DNA of 48,640 nt from an uncultured Oscillospiraceae bacterium (GTDB taxonomy: Bacteria; Bacillota; Clostridia; Oscillospirales; Ruminococcaceae), in contig CATKAZ010000086.1 of NCBI GenBank assembly GCA_949745795.1, positions 1-48,640 of the forward strand, written 5' to 3'. Made by a program: the position numbers and the translations under genes. Of the stretch, positions 42,084-48,640 are shown piece after piece. Numbering within the stretch: the stretch's first letter is position 1; the number at the start of each line of letters is the position of its first letter. The notes beneath the pieces were generated by a model that ran no database searches, was not told where the DNA came from, and worked only from the letters and a program-made list of their open reading frames with translations.

Positions 42084-42401
42084 TATACCGATAATTCCTA
42101 TAATAATGATTAGAATATGGATAATCAGAAATGTTGGGATCAGTATGTAAAACTTGGGGTGTTTTGTTTTGTGTCTGAAAAGTTTCATACCGGCTGCCGC
42201 TCCGAGACTTCCTCCGATAAAGGCAGATAAAAGAAGTGTAAATTCAGAAATTCTCCATTGATGTTTTATAGCACGCTGTTTATCAATATAAAACATAGAC
42301 ATTGATATAATATTAATAATTATATAGTATACTGGAAGTATTAACGGAAATTTTGAAAAACCGTTTCCTATAAATTCTGAAATTTGCAAAAATATATTCA
42401 A
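42075..42401 (-). CDS. DUF1294 small membrane protein
   Basis: 108 residues. MFYIDKQRAIKHQWRISE, LLLSAFIGGSLGAAAGMKLFRHKTKHPKF is the DUF1294 signature. Hydrophobic helices flank it at both ends. The start codon is TTG (42401-42399) with AAAGGAG 7 bases upstream. It lies 14 bases after the nucleotidyltransferase stop, so the two are probably co-transcribed. Function is unknown in all species. Confidence 0.88.
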   Translation of the reverse strand: MNIFLQISEFIGNGFSKFPLILPVYYIIINIISMSMFYIDKQRAIKHQWRISEFTLLLSAFIGGSLGAAAGMKLFRHKTKHPKFYILIPTFLIIHILIIIIGIIGILK

Positions 42402-42415
42402 TTTGTACTCCTTTC

Positions 42416-43516
42416 TTAATAATGATAAAATATATTCAGTTCGTTTTTTAATTTATCTCTTTTAAAAATTAGAAATTTAATTAGGCGTATTATCCAGAAT
42501 AACGGTAAAAATAAGGGAAGTTTTTTCAGTAACGGATACTGATTTGACATGAAAAGATACGGAGGAAAGATTCGTGAAATCAAATAATTTTTCTTACCTG
42601 AATTTTTTATATGACTTTTGATTTTATTCTCAAATGTTCCGTAGATACCGCTGTAAATTATCCGCTTTTCAAATTCTTGATTTACAGTTATATTATAATT
42701 ATTATTAAACCATTTTTCTGAAATTTCAATAAAGTTATAAAATATATCAGAGATATTCAGTTTGATGAATTCATTATTAAGATAATCCATATTTAAATCA
42801 ATTTTATATGTACTGTAAAACAAATAAAAATCAATTACCGATCTAATACCGGTACCTGCATTGAGAAAATGCTTTGCAATATGAGACATAATAAAAATGA
42901 ACGTATCATTAATATTGTACATATATAAGTAAGGAGATTTTTCAATTGAATTTTTCCAGCCGTCTTTAAAATAATCATAAAACCGGGTATAAGTATTTTC
43001 TATAAGTTCCCTATGAATTTCAACATTCATATATGGTTTTTTGAAATACACATCATGATTATTTTTTAAAAAGCTTTCACAGCTATAGCCAAGGGATTCC
43101 ATTAAAAGTTTAACTTTATGAGAATCTTTTTCCAAAATAAGAAAATCAAGATCGGACATATACCGCATATCGGACTTTGGATAAAGCGTTTTAAGCAGTA
43201 TACCCTTTAAAGGAAGAACTCTGATTTTTTCTTTTGTAAATGCTTTAATAATAATTGTATATTCATTATGCTGGATAATATCCCTTGCAATAGATTCATC
43301 ACGTATGTATTTCCATGTATTATAAAGAGGTATATTCGGTTTAAACTTTAATTTTTCAATACTATAAAAAACAGTATTAGCGATTTTATGAAACTGTGCT
43401 GCTTCAAAAATTTGATGAAAGCTTATATTTTCCGGTTTTTCATTTGGCTGTTTGCCGCTTATTGCACAAAATACAAGATGTATAAGGTAGTGAAATGTAT
43501 TCTTATCATATTCCAT
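42416..43516 (-). CDS. Nucleotidyltransferase-family protein (NTP_transf_5-like)
   Basis: 366 residues. The motif LPLKGILLKTLYPKSDMRYMSDLDFLI carries the KG, R and D-x-D catalytic pattern of the minimal nucleotidyltransferase fold found in uncharacterised NTP_transf_5 proteins. A helical, Asn/Ile/Lys-rich C-terminal part ends in a hydrophobic stretch (PLFLPLFWIIRLIKFLIF). AT content is higher than in neighbours, hinting at different ancestry. ATG 43516 has CGGAG 7 bases upstream; the in-frame extension to 43606 runs through the leader hairpin and is rejected. Related genes occur near capsule or toxin-antitoxin loci, but nothing here shows its substrate. Confidence 0.75.
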   Translation of the reverse strand: MEYDKNTFHYLIHLVFCAISGKQPNEKPENISFHQIFEAAQFHKIANTVFYSIEKLKFKPNIPLYNTWKYIRDESIARDIIQHNEYTIIIKAFTKEKIRVLPLKGILLKTLYPKSDMRYMSDLDFLILEKDSHKVKLLMESLGYSCESFLKNNHDVYFKKPYMNVEIHRELIENTYTRFYDYFKDGWKNSIEKSPYLYMYNINDTFIFIMSHIAKHFLNAGTGIRSVIDFYLFYSTYKIDLNMDYLNNEFIKLNISDIFYNFIEISEKWFNNNYNITVNQEFEKRIIYSGIYGTFENKIKSHIKNSGKKNYLISRIFPPYLFMSNQYPLLKKLPLFLPLFWIIRLIKFLIFKRDKLKNELNIFYHY

Positions 43517-43541
43517 AAAAGACTCCGATATGTATTTGAAA

Positions 43542-43571
43542 AGGCAGAACAGAAAGAATCCTGTTCTGCCT
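43542..43571 (-). promoter_or_regulatory. 5'-terminal hairpin of the nucleotidyltransferase mRNA
   Basis: AGGCAGAACAG (43542-43552) and CTGTTCTGCCT (43561-43571) form a perfect 11-bp stem with an 8-base loop. The predicted transcript starts at about 43571, so the hairpin would cap the 5' end. On the minus strand TTTTC follows, so it can also act as the terminator of the upstream P-type ATPase gene. Confidence 0.7.
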
Positions 43572-43577
43572 ATAAAG

Positions 43578-43606
43578 ATTATAGCATAAATATAATTCTG
43601 ATTCAA
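43578..43606 (-). promoter_or_regulatory. Promoter of the nucleotidyltransferase gene
   Basis: TTGAAT (complement of 43601-43606), 17-base spacer, TATAAT (complement of 43578-43583). Confidence 0.75.
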
Positions 43607-43610
43607 TAGA

Positions 43611-46187
43611 TCAATTATTTTTTATTGATTTTTTTATGAGTTTTAAAAACTGTATTAATATAAATGTACCTATTGTTGTACCTGCGATTATAACAATTTG
43701 TATACAGCTTAGAGGTTCAACTTTAAATATCACGGAAATACTCGGTATAAACAGAACTGCAGCTAAAAGGATTAGACCAATACCGAAAGCTGCGAAAAGA
43801 AATTTGTTGTTAAATAAATTTCTGGTAAATAAAACAGGATTATCGGATTTACAATTGAAACCATGTATTAAACGTGAAAGGCATATACTTGCAAACGCCA
43901 TAGTACTTCCTACGGCTGTGCTTGTATGCAATCCAAAAATGAAACATACGGCAGAAGCTGCTGCAATTATCAAACCTTCCGAGATGATATTTAAAAGGAA
44001 TGATTTTGTGAGAACAGATTCGTTAACAGGACGGGGTTTTTCTTTCATAACAGCATTGGTATGGGGTTCAAGACCGAGAGCAATGGCCGGAAGTGAATCG
44101 GTCAGCAGATTTATAAATAAGAGATGAACTGCGGCAAAGGGTACCGGAAGGGCAAAAACGGAGGCAAAAAGTACTACAAGTATTCCCGCCGTATTTCCGG
44201 AGAGAAGAAACTGAATGGAACGCTTTATATTGGCATAAATATTACGCCCGTTGTTTACTGCTTTGACAATTGTTGCAAAATTATCGTCAGCTAAGACCAT
44301 TGAAGCTGCGTCCTTTGAAACTTCTGTACCTGTAATTCCCATTGCAACGCCTATGTCAGCCTGCTTAAGCGCCGGAGCGTCGTTTACGCCGTCACCTGTC
44401 ATGGCAACAATGTTTTCTCTTTCCTGCCATGCCTTGACTATTCTGATTTTATGTTCGGGTGAAACTCTAGCATAAACAGATTTTGTCTGAACATATTCTT
44501 TTAACTGTTCGTCGGTGAGACTGTCAATTTCACTGCCTTCTGCCGCTTCTGAATAGTCTTTTAATATACCGATTTCTTTTGCTATGGCAGCGGCGGTAAC
44601 TTTGTGGTCTCCGGTTATCATAACGGGTTTTATTCCTGCACTGATACACTCTGCAACAGCTTCTTTTGATTCTTCTCTGGGAGGGTCCATCATAGCAATA
44701 AGTCCCATAAAAGTAAGTCCGCATTCATCTTCAGAGGAAATGTCAGCACATTCTGCTTCTTTGTATGCAAACGCCAAAATTCTTAGTCCTTGAGCTGAAA
44801 GACGAGCTGTTGTTTCGGAAATTTCAGATTTTTCTGATTCAGTTAGATTCATTTTGTTAAGGAGAACGTCTGCTGCACCTTTTGTAATCATTGTAAGGAC
44901 GCCGTTTACATTATGAACCGTGGACATAAGCTTTCTTTCGGAATCAAATGGAATTTCTGATATACGGGGATATTTTTCTCGTATACGTTCAAAATTAAAA
45001 TTATACTTTAATCCGAAATTTACTAAAGCCGTTTCGGTAGGATCACCGATTTCTTTTCCGTCTTTGCATAAAGCGTCATTACAAAGAATACTTGAAAGAA
45101 GAAGTCTTTTTTGATGATTGTCTTCAAAATTACCGTTTTCACAATCAATTATTCGGTTATCTGCAAAGATTTTTTTTACGGTCATTTTGTTTTGTGTAAG
45201 AGTACCCGTTTTATCCGAACAGATTACAGAAACACTTCCCAAACCCTCAACAGCATGAAGCTTTCGTATAATAGCATTTTCTTTTGACATTTTTTGAGTA
45301 CCAAAGGACAGTACGATTGTAACGATTGAGCTTAAGGCTTCCGGAATAGCTGCGACGGCAAGAGCAACGGCAAATAGAAATGAATTCATTATATTTTCAC
45401 CGCGAAATACACTTAGACCGAAAATCAGTGCGCAGATAATAAGAATGCCTATAGAAAGCTTTTTGCCAAAGCTGTCAAGATTTGCCTGGAGGGGAGTTTT
45501 TCGTTCCTTAGCGCTGTTAATCAGTCCTGCTATTTTTCCAACCTCAGTATTCATACCGATATCGGTAACGAGAAATTTTCCTCGTCCGTAGGTTACAAAG
45601 CTTCCGGAATAAACCATATTTATTCTGTCGGCAAGAGGAAGTTCTTTATCAAATGTTTCGTCAGATTTTTCAACGTTTAAGCTTTCGCCTGTCAGTGCAC
45701 TTTCATTTACTTTTAGACTGGCATTTTCAATAATACGTCCGTCTGCACATATGAAATCGCCTGCTTCAAGCAATATTATGTCTCCCACTGTTACCAGTTC
45801 AGAAGGAATTATGACAGTATTTCCATCTCGCAAAACCTTTGCACTGGGAGCAGAAAGCTTTTTTAAACTGTTTAAAGATTTTGCCGCTTTAACAGTCTGT
45901 ACTGTTCCGAGAATGGCATTTAAAGTAATTACTGCGATTATAACTACAGTACTTTCAATGTCTGCAAGTATTGCTGAAACAATTGCTGCGGCAATAAGTA
46001 TGATGACTAAAAAATCCTTGAACTGTTCAAGAAAAATCATAAAAATACTTTTTGGTTTTTCTTCAGCAAGTTCGTTTTTGCCATACTTTTCCTGATGCAT
46101 TTTTGCTTGTTCTGAGCTTAATCCGTTTTCGGAAGCTTTGAGTTCGGAAAGCAATGTGTTTTTGGATTTCTGATAATTCTCTTTCAT
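43611..46187 (-). CDS. Cation-transporting P-type ATPase, probable Mn2+/Ca2+ exporter
   Basis: 858 residues of P2-type ATPase. N-terminal cation-ATPase domain (QEKYGKNELAEEK), actuator ALTGES, phosphorylated D325 in DKTGTLTQNK, KGAADV nucleotide site, TGDGVNDAPALKQADIG hinge. Membrane helix 4 reads IPEALSSIV, where SERCA has PEGLP, and helix 6 reads NLLTDSLPAIALG. These place it in the calcium/manganese group. It is controlled by a yybP-ykoY riboswitch, which responds to Mn2+ in other bacteria, so Mn2+ efflux is the best inference. ATAAGGAGAAAA precedes the ATG at 46187. Confidence 0.9.
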   Translation of the reverse strand: MKENYQKSKNTLLSELKASENGLSSEQAKMHQEKYGKNELAEEKPKSIFMIFLEQFKDFLVIILIAAAIVSAILADIESTVVIIAVITLNAILGTVQTVKAAKSLNSLKKLSAPSAKVLRDGNTVIIPSELVTVGDIILLEAGDFICADGRIIENASLKVNESALTGESLNVEKSDETFDKELPLADRINMVYSGSFVTYGRGKFLVTDIGMNTEVGKIAGLINSAKERKTPLQANLDSFGKKLSIGILIICALIFGLSVFRGENIMNSFLFAVALAVAAIPEALSSIVTIVLSFGTQKMSKENAIIRKLHAVEGLGSVSVICSDKTGTLTQNKMTVKKIFADNRIIDCENGNFEDNHQKRLLLSSILCNDALCKDGKEIGDPTETALVNFGLKYNFNFERIREKYPRISEIPFDSERKLMSTVHNVNGVLTMITKGAADVLLNKMNLTESEKSEISETTARLSAQGLRILAFAYKEAECADISSEDECGLTFMGLIAMMDPPREESKEAVAECISAGIKPVMITGDHKVTAAAIAKEIGILKDYSEAAEGSEIDSLTDEQLKEYVQTKSVYARVSPEHKIRIVKAWQERENIVAMTGDGVNDAPALKQADIGVAMGITGTEVSKDAASMVLADDNFATIVKAVNNGRNIYANIKRSIQFLLSGNTAGILVVLFASVFALPVPFAAVHLLFINLLTDSLPAIALGLEPHTNAVMKEKPRPVNESVLTKSFLLNIISEGLIIAAASAVCFIFGLHTSTAVGSTMAFASICLSRLIHGFNCKSDNPVLFTRNLFNNKFLFAAFGIGLILLAAVLFIPSISVIFKVEPLSCIQIVIIAGTTIGTFILIQFLKLIKKSIKNN

Positions 46188-46210
46188 TTTTTCTCCTTAT
46201 TTTTCAGGGC

Positions 46211-46277
46211 AATAAAAAAAGACTTTTGCCGAAATCAACCATTAAATAAGTTAATAATTGATTTCAACAAAAGTCTT
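46211..46277 (-). terminator. Regulated terminator of the Mn2+ riboswitch
   Basis: On the minus strand AAGACTTTTG (complement of 46268-46277) pairs with CAAAAGTCTT (complement of 46219-46228), and GAAATCAA with TTGATTTC (complements of 46258-46265 and 46231-46238), followed by TTTTTTTATT. The first arm is also the 3' strand of the aptamer, so ligand binding would prevent termination. Confidence 0.9.
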
Positions 46278-46362
46278 GCCGTTTAGATATGCTACGGACT
46301 GTAAAAAAACAGTCGTACTGACGCAGACATAAACAGGAAATCCTGCCGGCTACTCCCTTTTA
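46269..46362 (-). ncRNA. yybP-ykoY (Mn2+-sensing) riboswitch
   Basis: The minus strand carries GGGAGTAGCC near the 5' end (complement of 46348-46357), GCGTCAGTACGACTG in the middle and GGCAAGACTTTT at the 3' end, the conserved blocks of this class. It lies between a consensus promoter and a terminator that shares its 3' arm, upstream of the P-type ATPase. Such riboswitches turn on Mn2+ export genes. Confidence 0.88.
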
Positions 46363-46371
46363 TTTTGTACA

Positions 46372-46400
46372 ATTATATAATATAATTGACCGTTTGTCAA
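46372..46400 (-). promoter_or_regulatory. Consensus promoter of the riboswitch-ATPase transcript
   Basis: TTGACA (complement of 46395-46400), 17-base spacer, TATAAT (complement of 46372-46377). Confidence 0.92.
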
Positions 46401-46439
46401 GAGCCAAATCAATAAAATATTTGACATAATTATTTAATA

Positions 46440-46466
46440 ATGATCGCAAAGTATCTTGCAGATCAA
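46440..46466 (+). repeat. Direct repeat, copy 1 (second copy 47855-47881)
   Basis: 27 bases that differ from 47855-47881 at two positions. The two copies bracket the LRR-dockerin gene; recombination between them would remove 1,415 bases including the promoter and nearly all of that gene. Confidence 0.75.
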
Positions 46467-46481
46467 ATCATTAAAAAATAA
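46440..46481 (+). pseudogene. Relic 3' end of a dockerin gene
   Basis: In frame, 46440-46481 reads MIAKYLADQIIKK then stop. It matches the last dockerin helix of the gene just downstream (MIAKYLAEQGLKS). At DNA level 25 of 27 bases (46440-46466 versus 47855-47881) are identical. No open dockerin frame leads into it; an in-frame TGA lies about 18 bases upstream. It is the decayed remnant of a second, older copy or of a deleted gene. Confidence 0.65.
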
Positions 46482-46526
46482 ATATTTTTTAACGACCCTT
46501 ATATTTATAAATATCATGTTTTTAAT

Positions 46527-46555
46527 TTGACATTGAACTTAGTATGTGATAAACT
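46527..46555 (+). promoter_or_regulatory. Promoter of the LRR-dockerin gene
   Basis: TTGACA at 46527-46532, 17-base spacer, TAAACT at 46550-46555 with a TG extension. It gives a short leader of about 28 bases. Confidence 0.8.
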
Positions 46556-46588
46556 ATAAACATTACTTATAAAGGAATGGCGAATGAT

Positions 46589-47896
46589 ATGAAAATTAAT
46601 AAAAAAATTATAAATCTGTTAACGGCAGCGATATGCATGTCGGGTATTGCCGGGGTTCAGTCTACAGCTTTAGCGGTTACTGAAGATATGACAGATAAAT
46701 CGGTTGATTTATCTGTGTCGGGTACATCTGAAATTATAGCGTCTGGAGAGTGCGGAGCAGATGACGGTAATCTTATTTATAAGTTGAACTCTGACGGCGT
46801 TTTAACCATAAGCGGCAATGGCGAAATGTATGACTGGTTTACAAATACAGTGCCATGGAAAGAATACAAGGAAAACGGAAAAATAACTAAGGTAGTAATT
46901 CATGAGGGTGTAACATCTGTATCGTCTAGAGCTTTTGTCTATTGCGAGGATTTGGAATATGCTTTTATACCAAGCACTATGAAAGATATTGACGGCTTTA
47001 CACGATGTTCTTCTTTAAAAAGCATCAATTTACCGGAAGGTCTTGAAACAATCGGAGTTCAGGCATTTTGTGATTGTGACAGCCTGAAAACCGTAACCAT
47101 TCCTTCCAGCGTGAAAAAAATTGGAGTCGGCGCTTTTGAATGGTGTGACTCACTGACTGAAATAAAGGTAAAATCCAATAATAATTATTTTACAGATATT
47201 AACGGAATACTTTTCAATAAGGATAAGACCAAAATTATACAGTATCCCAAGGCCAAAACACAGACTTCGTATATAATTCCTTCAAGTGTAACCACAGTAG
47301 GGGAGGATGCCTTTGAAGAATGTGAAAATCTGAAAAGTATTATTCTCCCTAAAGGACTTACATCAATAGAAGAAAGTGCATTTAGCAGCGCCGGTATAGA
47401 AACTATTGAAATTCCGGAAGGCGTTCAAATAATAAGTAGATCTGCATTTAACAGTGCGTTGATTGAAACTATAATTCTTCCGAACAATATTGTTAAAATA
47501 GATGAAATGGCTTTCAGAAACTGCAAAAACCTTAAAAAAATATTTATTCAGAATCCTCAGTGTGAAATTGATGATTGGTTTACTACTATATGCAGTAATT
47601 TGGCATTTGGTTATCAAGATAAAAAATTCGACGGTATGATTTATGGCTATGCAAATTCTACAGCTCATGCTTATGCTCAAAAATATGAATATCCTTTTAC
47701 TGCCTTTATAAATGGCGACGCTAACAGTGACGGCAAGCTTTCAGCACTTGACGCCGCATTTATAGCAAAAAAACTTGCAGAGCAGAAGGGGGATACATTA
47801 CCGGCATGTGCAGACTTTACAGGCGACGGTAAAATAACTGCTTATGATGCGGCAATGATTGCAAAGTATCTTGCAGAACAAGGCTTGAAAAGTTAA
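46589..47896 (+). CDS. Secreted LRR_5 (BspA-like) protein with dockerin
   Basis: 435 residues. Signal peptide KINKKIINLLTAAICMSGIAG, then an N-terminal region (GNLIYKLNSDGVLTISGNGEM), then about eight BspA-type leucine-rich repeats (IPSSVxxIGxxAFxxCxSL). The C-terminal 65 residues are a type I dockerin: GDANSDGKLSALDAAFIAKKLAEQ and a second repeat DFTGDGKITAYDAAMIAKYLAEQ. It would be docked on a cellulosome scaffold; LRRs may bind substrate or protein. I chose ATG 46589 over ATG 46577, since AAAGGA abuts the latter. It is preceded by a relic of the same dockerin. Confidence 0.9.
   Translation: MKINKKIINLLTAAICMSGIAGVQSTALAVTEDMTDKSVDLSVSGTSEIIASGECGADDGNLIYKLNSDGVLTISGNGEMYDWFTNTVPWKEYKENGKITKVVIHEGVTSVSSRAFVYCEDLEYAFIPSTMKDIDGFTRCSSLKSINLPEGLETIGVQAFCDCDSLKTVTIPSSVKKIGVGAFEWCDSLTEIKVKSNNNYFTDINGILFNKDKTKIIQYPKAKTQTSYIIPSSVTTVGEDAFEECENLKSIILPKGLTSIEESAFSSAGIETIEIPEGVQIISRSAFNSALIETIILPNNIVKIDEMAFRNCKNLKKIFIQNPQCEIDDWFTTICSNLAFGYQDKKFDGMIYGYANSTAHAYAQKYEYPFTAFINGDANSDGKLSALDAAFIAKKLAEQKGDTLPACADFTGDGKITAYDAAMIAKYLAEQGLKS
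47855..47881 (+). repeat. Direct repeat, copy 2 (first copy 46440-46466)
   Basis: Encodes MIAKYLAEQ in the second dockerin helix of the intact gene. See copy 1. Confidence 0.75.
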
Positions 47897-47904
47897 AAAA
47901 ACTA

Positions 47905-47933
47905 TTGACATTTATGTAAAATTGTGATAAAAT
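47905..47933 (+). promoter_or_regulatory. Promoter of the rplU operon
   Basis: TTGACA at 47905-47910, 17-base spacer, TAAAAT at 47928-47933 with TG extension. Confidence 0.88.
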
Positions 47934-47939
47934 AATCTT

Positions 47940-48010
47940 TAGCCGCATGTTTACGGTTTTGAAGTTGTATTTTTATAACACCGTAATACAGCGAGTTCTA
48001 TAGAAAAGGC
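47940..48010 (+). promoter_or_regulatory. Likely L21-type ribosomal leader
   Basis: TTACGGT (47951-47957) pairs with ACCGTAA (47980-47986), enclosing GTTGT/ATAAC. A structured leader before rplU is known as the L21 leader in Firmicutes. The match to that family was not tested. Confidence 0.5.
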
Positions 48011-48022
48011 AGGTGCCGGAAA

Positions 48023-48334
48023 ATGTACGCAGTTATTGAAACAGGCGGTAAGCAGTATCAGGTAAAAGAGGGAGATATTCTTTTTATCGAAAAGCTTAAC
48101 GTTGAAGCAGAACAGACAGTTAATTTTGATAAGGTAGTAGCAGTAGGAACAGATAAGGGTCTTACAGTTGGTGCTCCATACGTTGAAAATGCTGCTGTTG
48201 AAGCTAAGGTTTTAAAGAACGGTAAGGCTAAGAAAATCACTGTTTTCACTTATAAGCCTAAGAAGGGTGAAAAGAAGAAGCAGGGTCACAGACAGCCTTA
48301 TACACAGGTGAAAATTGAAGCTATCAAGGCATAA
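48023..48334 (+). CDS. rplU: Ribosomal protein L21
   Basis: 103 residues of 50S protein. [25 protein letters not shown] is the canonical start and [27 protein letters not shown] the end. GGCAGGTGCCGGAAA lies before ATG 48023. The next gene is prp, as in Firmicutes. Confidence 0.98.
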   Translation: MYAVIETGGKQYQVKEGDILFIEKLNVEAEQTVNFDKVVAVGTDKGLTVGAPYVENAAVEAKVLKNGKAKKITVFTYKPKKGEKKKQGHRQPYTQVKIEAIKA

Positions 48335-48337
48335 TTT

Positions 48338-48640
48338 ATGATTATCGCTGAATTCTTCAGAAAAAACGGCGAAATTACCGGTTTTAAAGTAAGCGGACAT
48401 GCAGGATATGATGAATCCGGAAGAGATATTGTTTGTGCCAGTGTATCTTCAGCAGTCATGATGACGGCAAATCTTATAACGGAAATTTTTGGATTTGACG
48501 CTGAAGTTTCTGCTGTTGATGATACAGTTACTTTAAAAACTGATGTTCCGGAGGATAATGTTCTGCTGGGATTATACAAGGGTCTCATTTTGCAGATTGA
48601 ACAAATATCACTGGAATTTAACGGAACGATAACATTGAAA
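48338..48640 (+). CDS. prp: Ribosomal-processing cysteine protease Prp (3' end missing)
   Basis: 101 codons from ATG 48338 run to the window edge without a stop. GHAGYDESGRDIVCASVSSAV is the Prp signature, with the catalytic His and Cys. Prp trims the N-terminal extension of L27 in Firmicutes. It sits between rplU and, presumably, rpmA beyond the window. Only a few residues seem to be missing. Confidence 0.93.
   Translation, partial: MIIAEFFRKNGEITGFKVSGHAGYDESGRDIVCASVSSAVMMTANLITEIFGFDAEVSAVDDTVTLKTDVPEDNVLLGLYKGLILQIEQISLEFNGTITLK

Noticed and set aside
43636-44127. 163-codon plus-strand ORF inside the P-type ATPase gene
   Set aside because: It is a mirror of the hydrophobic ATPase helices on the other strand and has no recognisable motif or ribosome binding site.
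1-48640. CRISPR arrays, tRNA/rRNA genes, insertion sequences, prophage
   Set aside because: Reading both strands gave no regularly spaced repeats, cloverleaf sequences, transposase genes or phage structural genes.

Overview
The window is a low-GC Firmicutes chromosome segment, most likely a cellulosome-producing Ruminococcus or close relative (Oscillospiraceae). The basis is AT-rich coding sequence with strong AGGAGG-type ribosome binding sites, endospore genes (sigE tail, sigG, spoIIR), two secreted proteins ending in type I dockerins, BspA-type leucine-rich repeats, and the gene order dprA-topA-trmFO and rnc-smc-ftsY. Species cannot be fixed from sequence alone. I see no tRNA, rRNA, CRISPR array, insertion sequence or prophage.

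Layout. 1-3.3 kb: sporulation sigma factors (end of sigE, sigG), a FemAB-type aminoacyltransferase, and an AraC-family regulator on the minus strand. 3.2-5.1 kb: a long non-coding region with promoters, a structured leader holding a 31-codon ORF and a terminator, then PPi-dependent phosphofructokinase. 5.15-8.8 kb: thiazole-branch thiamine operon thiS-thiF-thiG-thiH-thiE behind a very short attenuator. 8.8-11.7 kb, minus strand: an Lsa-type ABC-F resistance ATPase with a leader-peptide attenuator, and a YerB/DUF3048 lipoprotein. 12-13.6 kb: an LRR surface protein and spoIIR. 13.6-14.9 kb: infC-rpmI-rplT with an L20-type leader and an apparent AUU start for infC. 15-34.4 kb: a long co-oriented housekeeping cluster (SpoU methyltransferase, dprA, topA, trmFO, plsX, rnc, radical SAM protein, smc, ftsY, rdgB, yhbY, nadD, yqeK, LCP ligase, rsfS, small membrane protein, leuS). 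34.4-39 kb: rpsU, a YqeG-like phosphatase, a TIM-barrel endonuclease IV homologue, aroQ, an M24 peptidase, efp and a zinc-ribbon protein. 39-40.5 kb: SAM-I riboswitch and metK. 40.5-42 kb: dockerin-bearing SGNH esterase. 42-46.4 kb, minus strand: DUF1294 protein, nucleotidyltransferase, and a P-type ATPase behind a yybP-ykoY (Mn2+) riboswitch. 46.4-47.9 kb: a relic dockerin 3' end followed by an intact LRR-dockerin gene. 47.9 kb to the end: rplU and the start of prp.

Regulation is unusually readable. Many promoters match TTGACA-17 bp-TATAAT, several with an extended TG motif. RNA-based control is frequent: SAM-I and Mn2+ riboswitches, ribosomal-protein leaders, a leader-peptide attenuator on the ABC-F gene, an attenuator on the thi operon, and an unexplained structured leader before pfp. 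Two genes, topA and metK, have a perfect hairpin inserted between the Shine-Dalgarno sequence and the start codon. The strongest candidates for undescribed biology are the pfp leader with its sequestered small ORF, the paired hairpin-bridged initiation sites, the ABC-F attenuator, and the decayed dockerin repeat.
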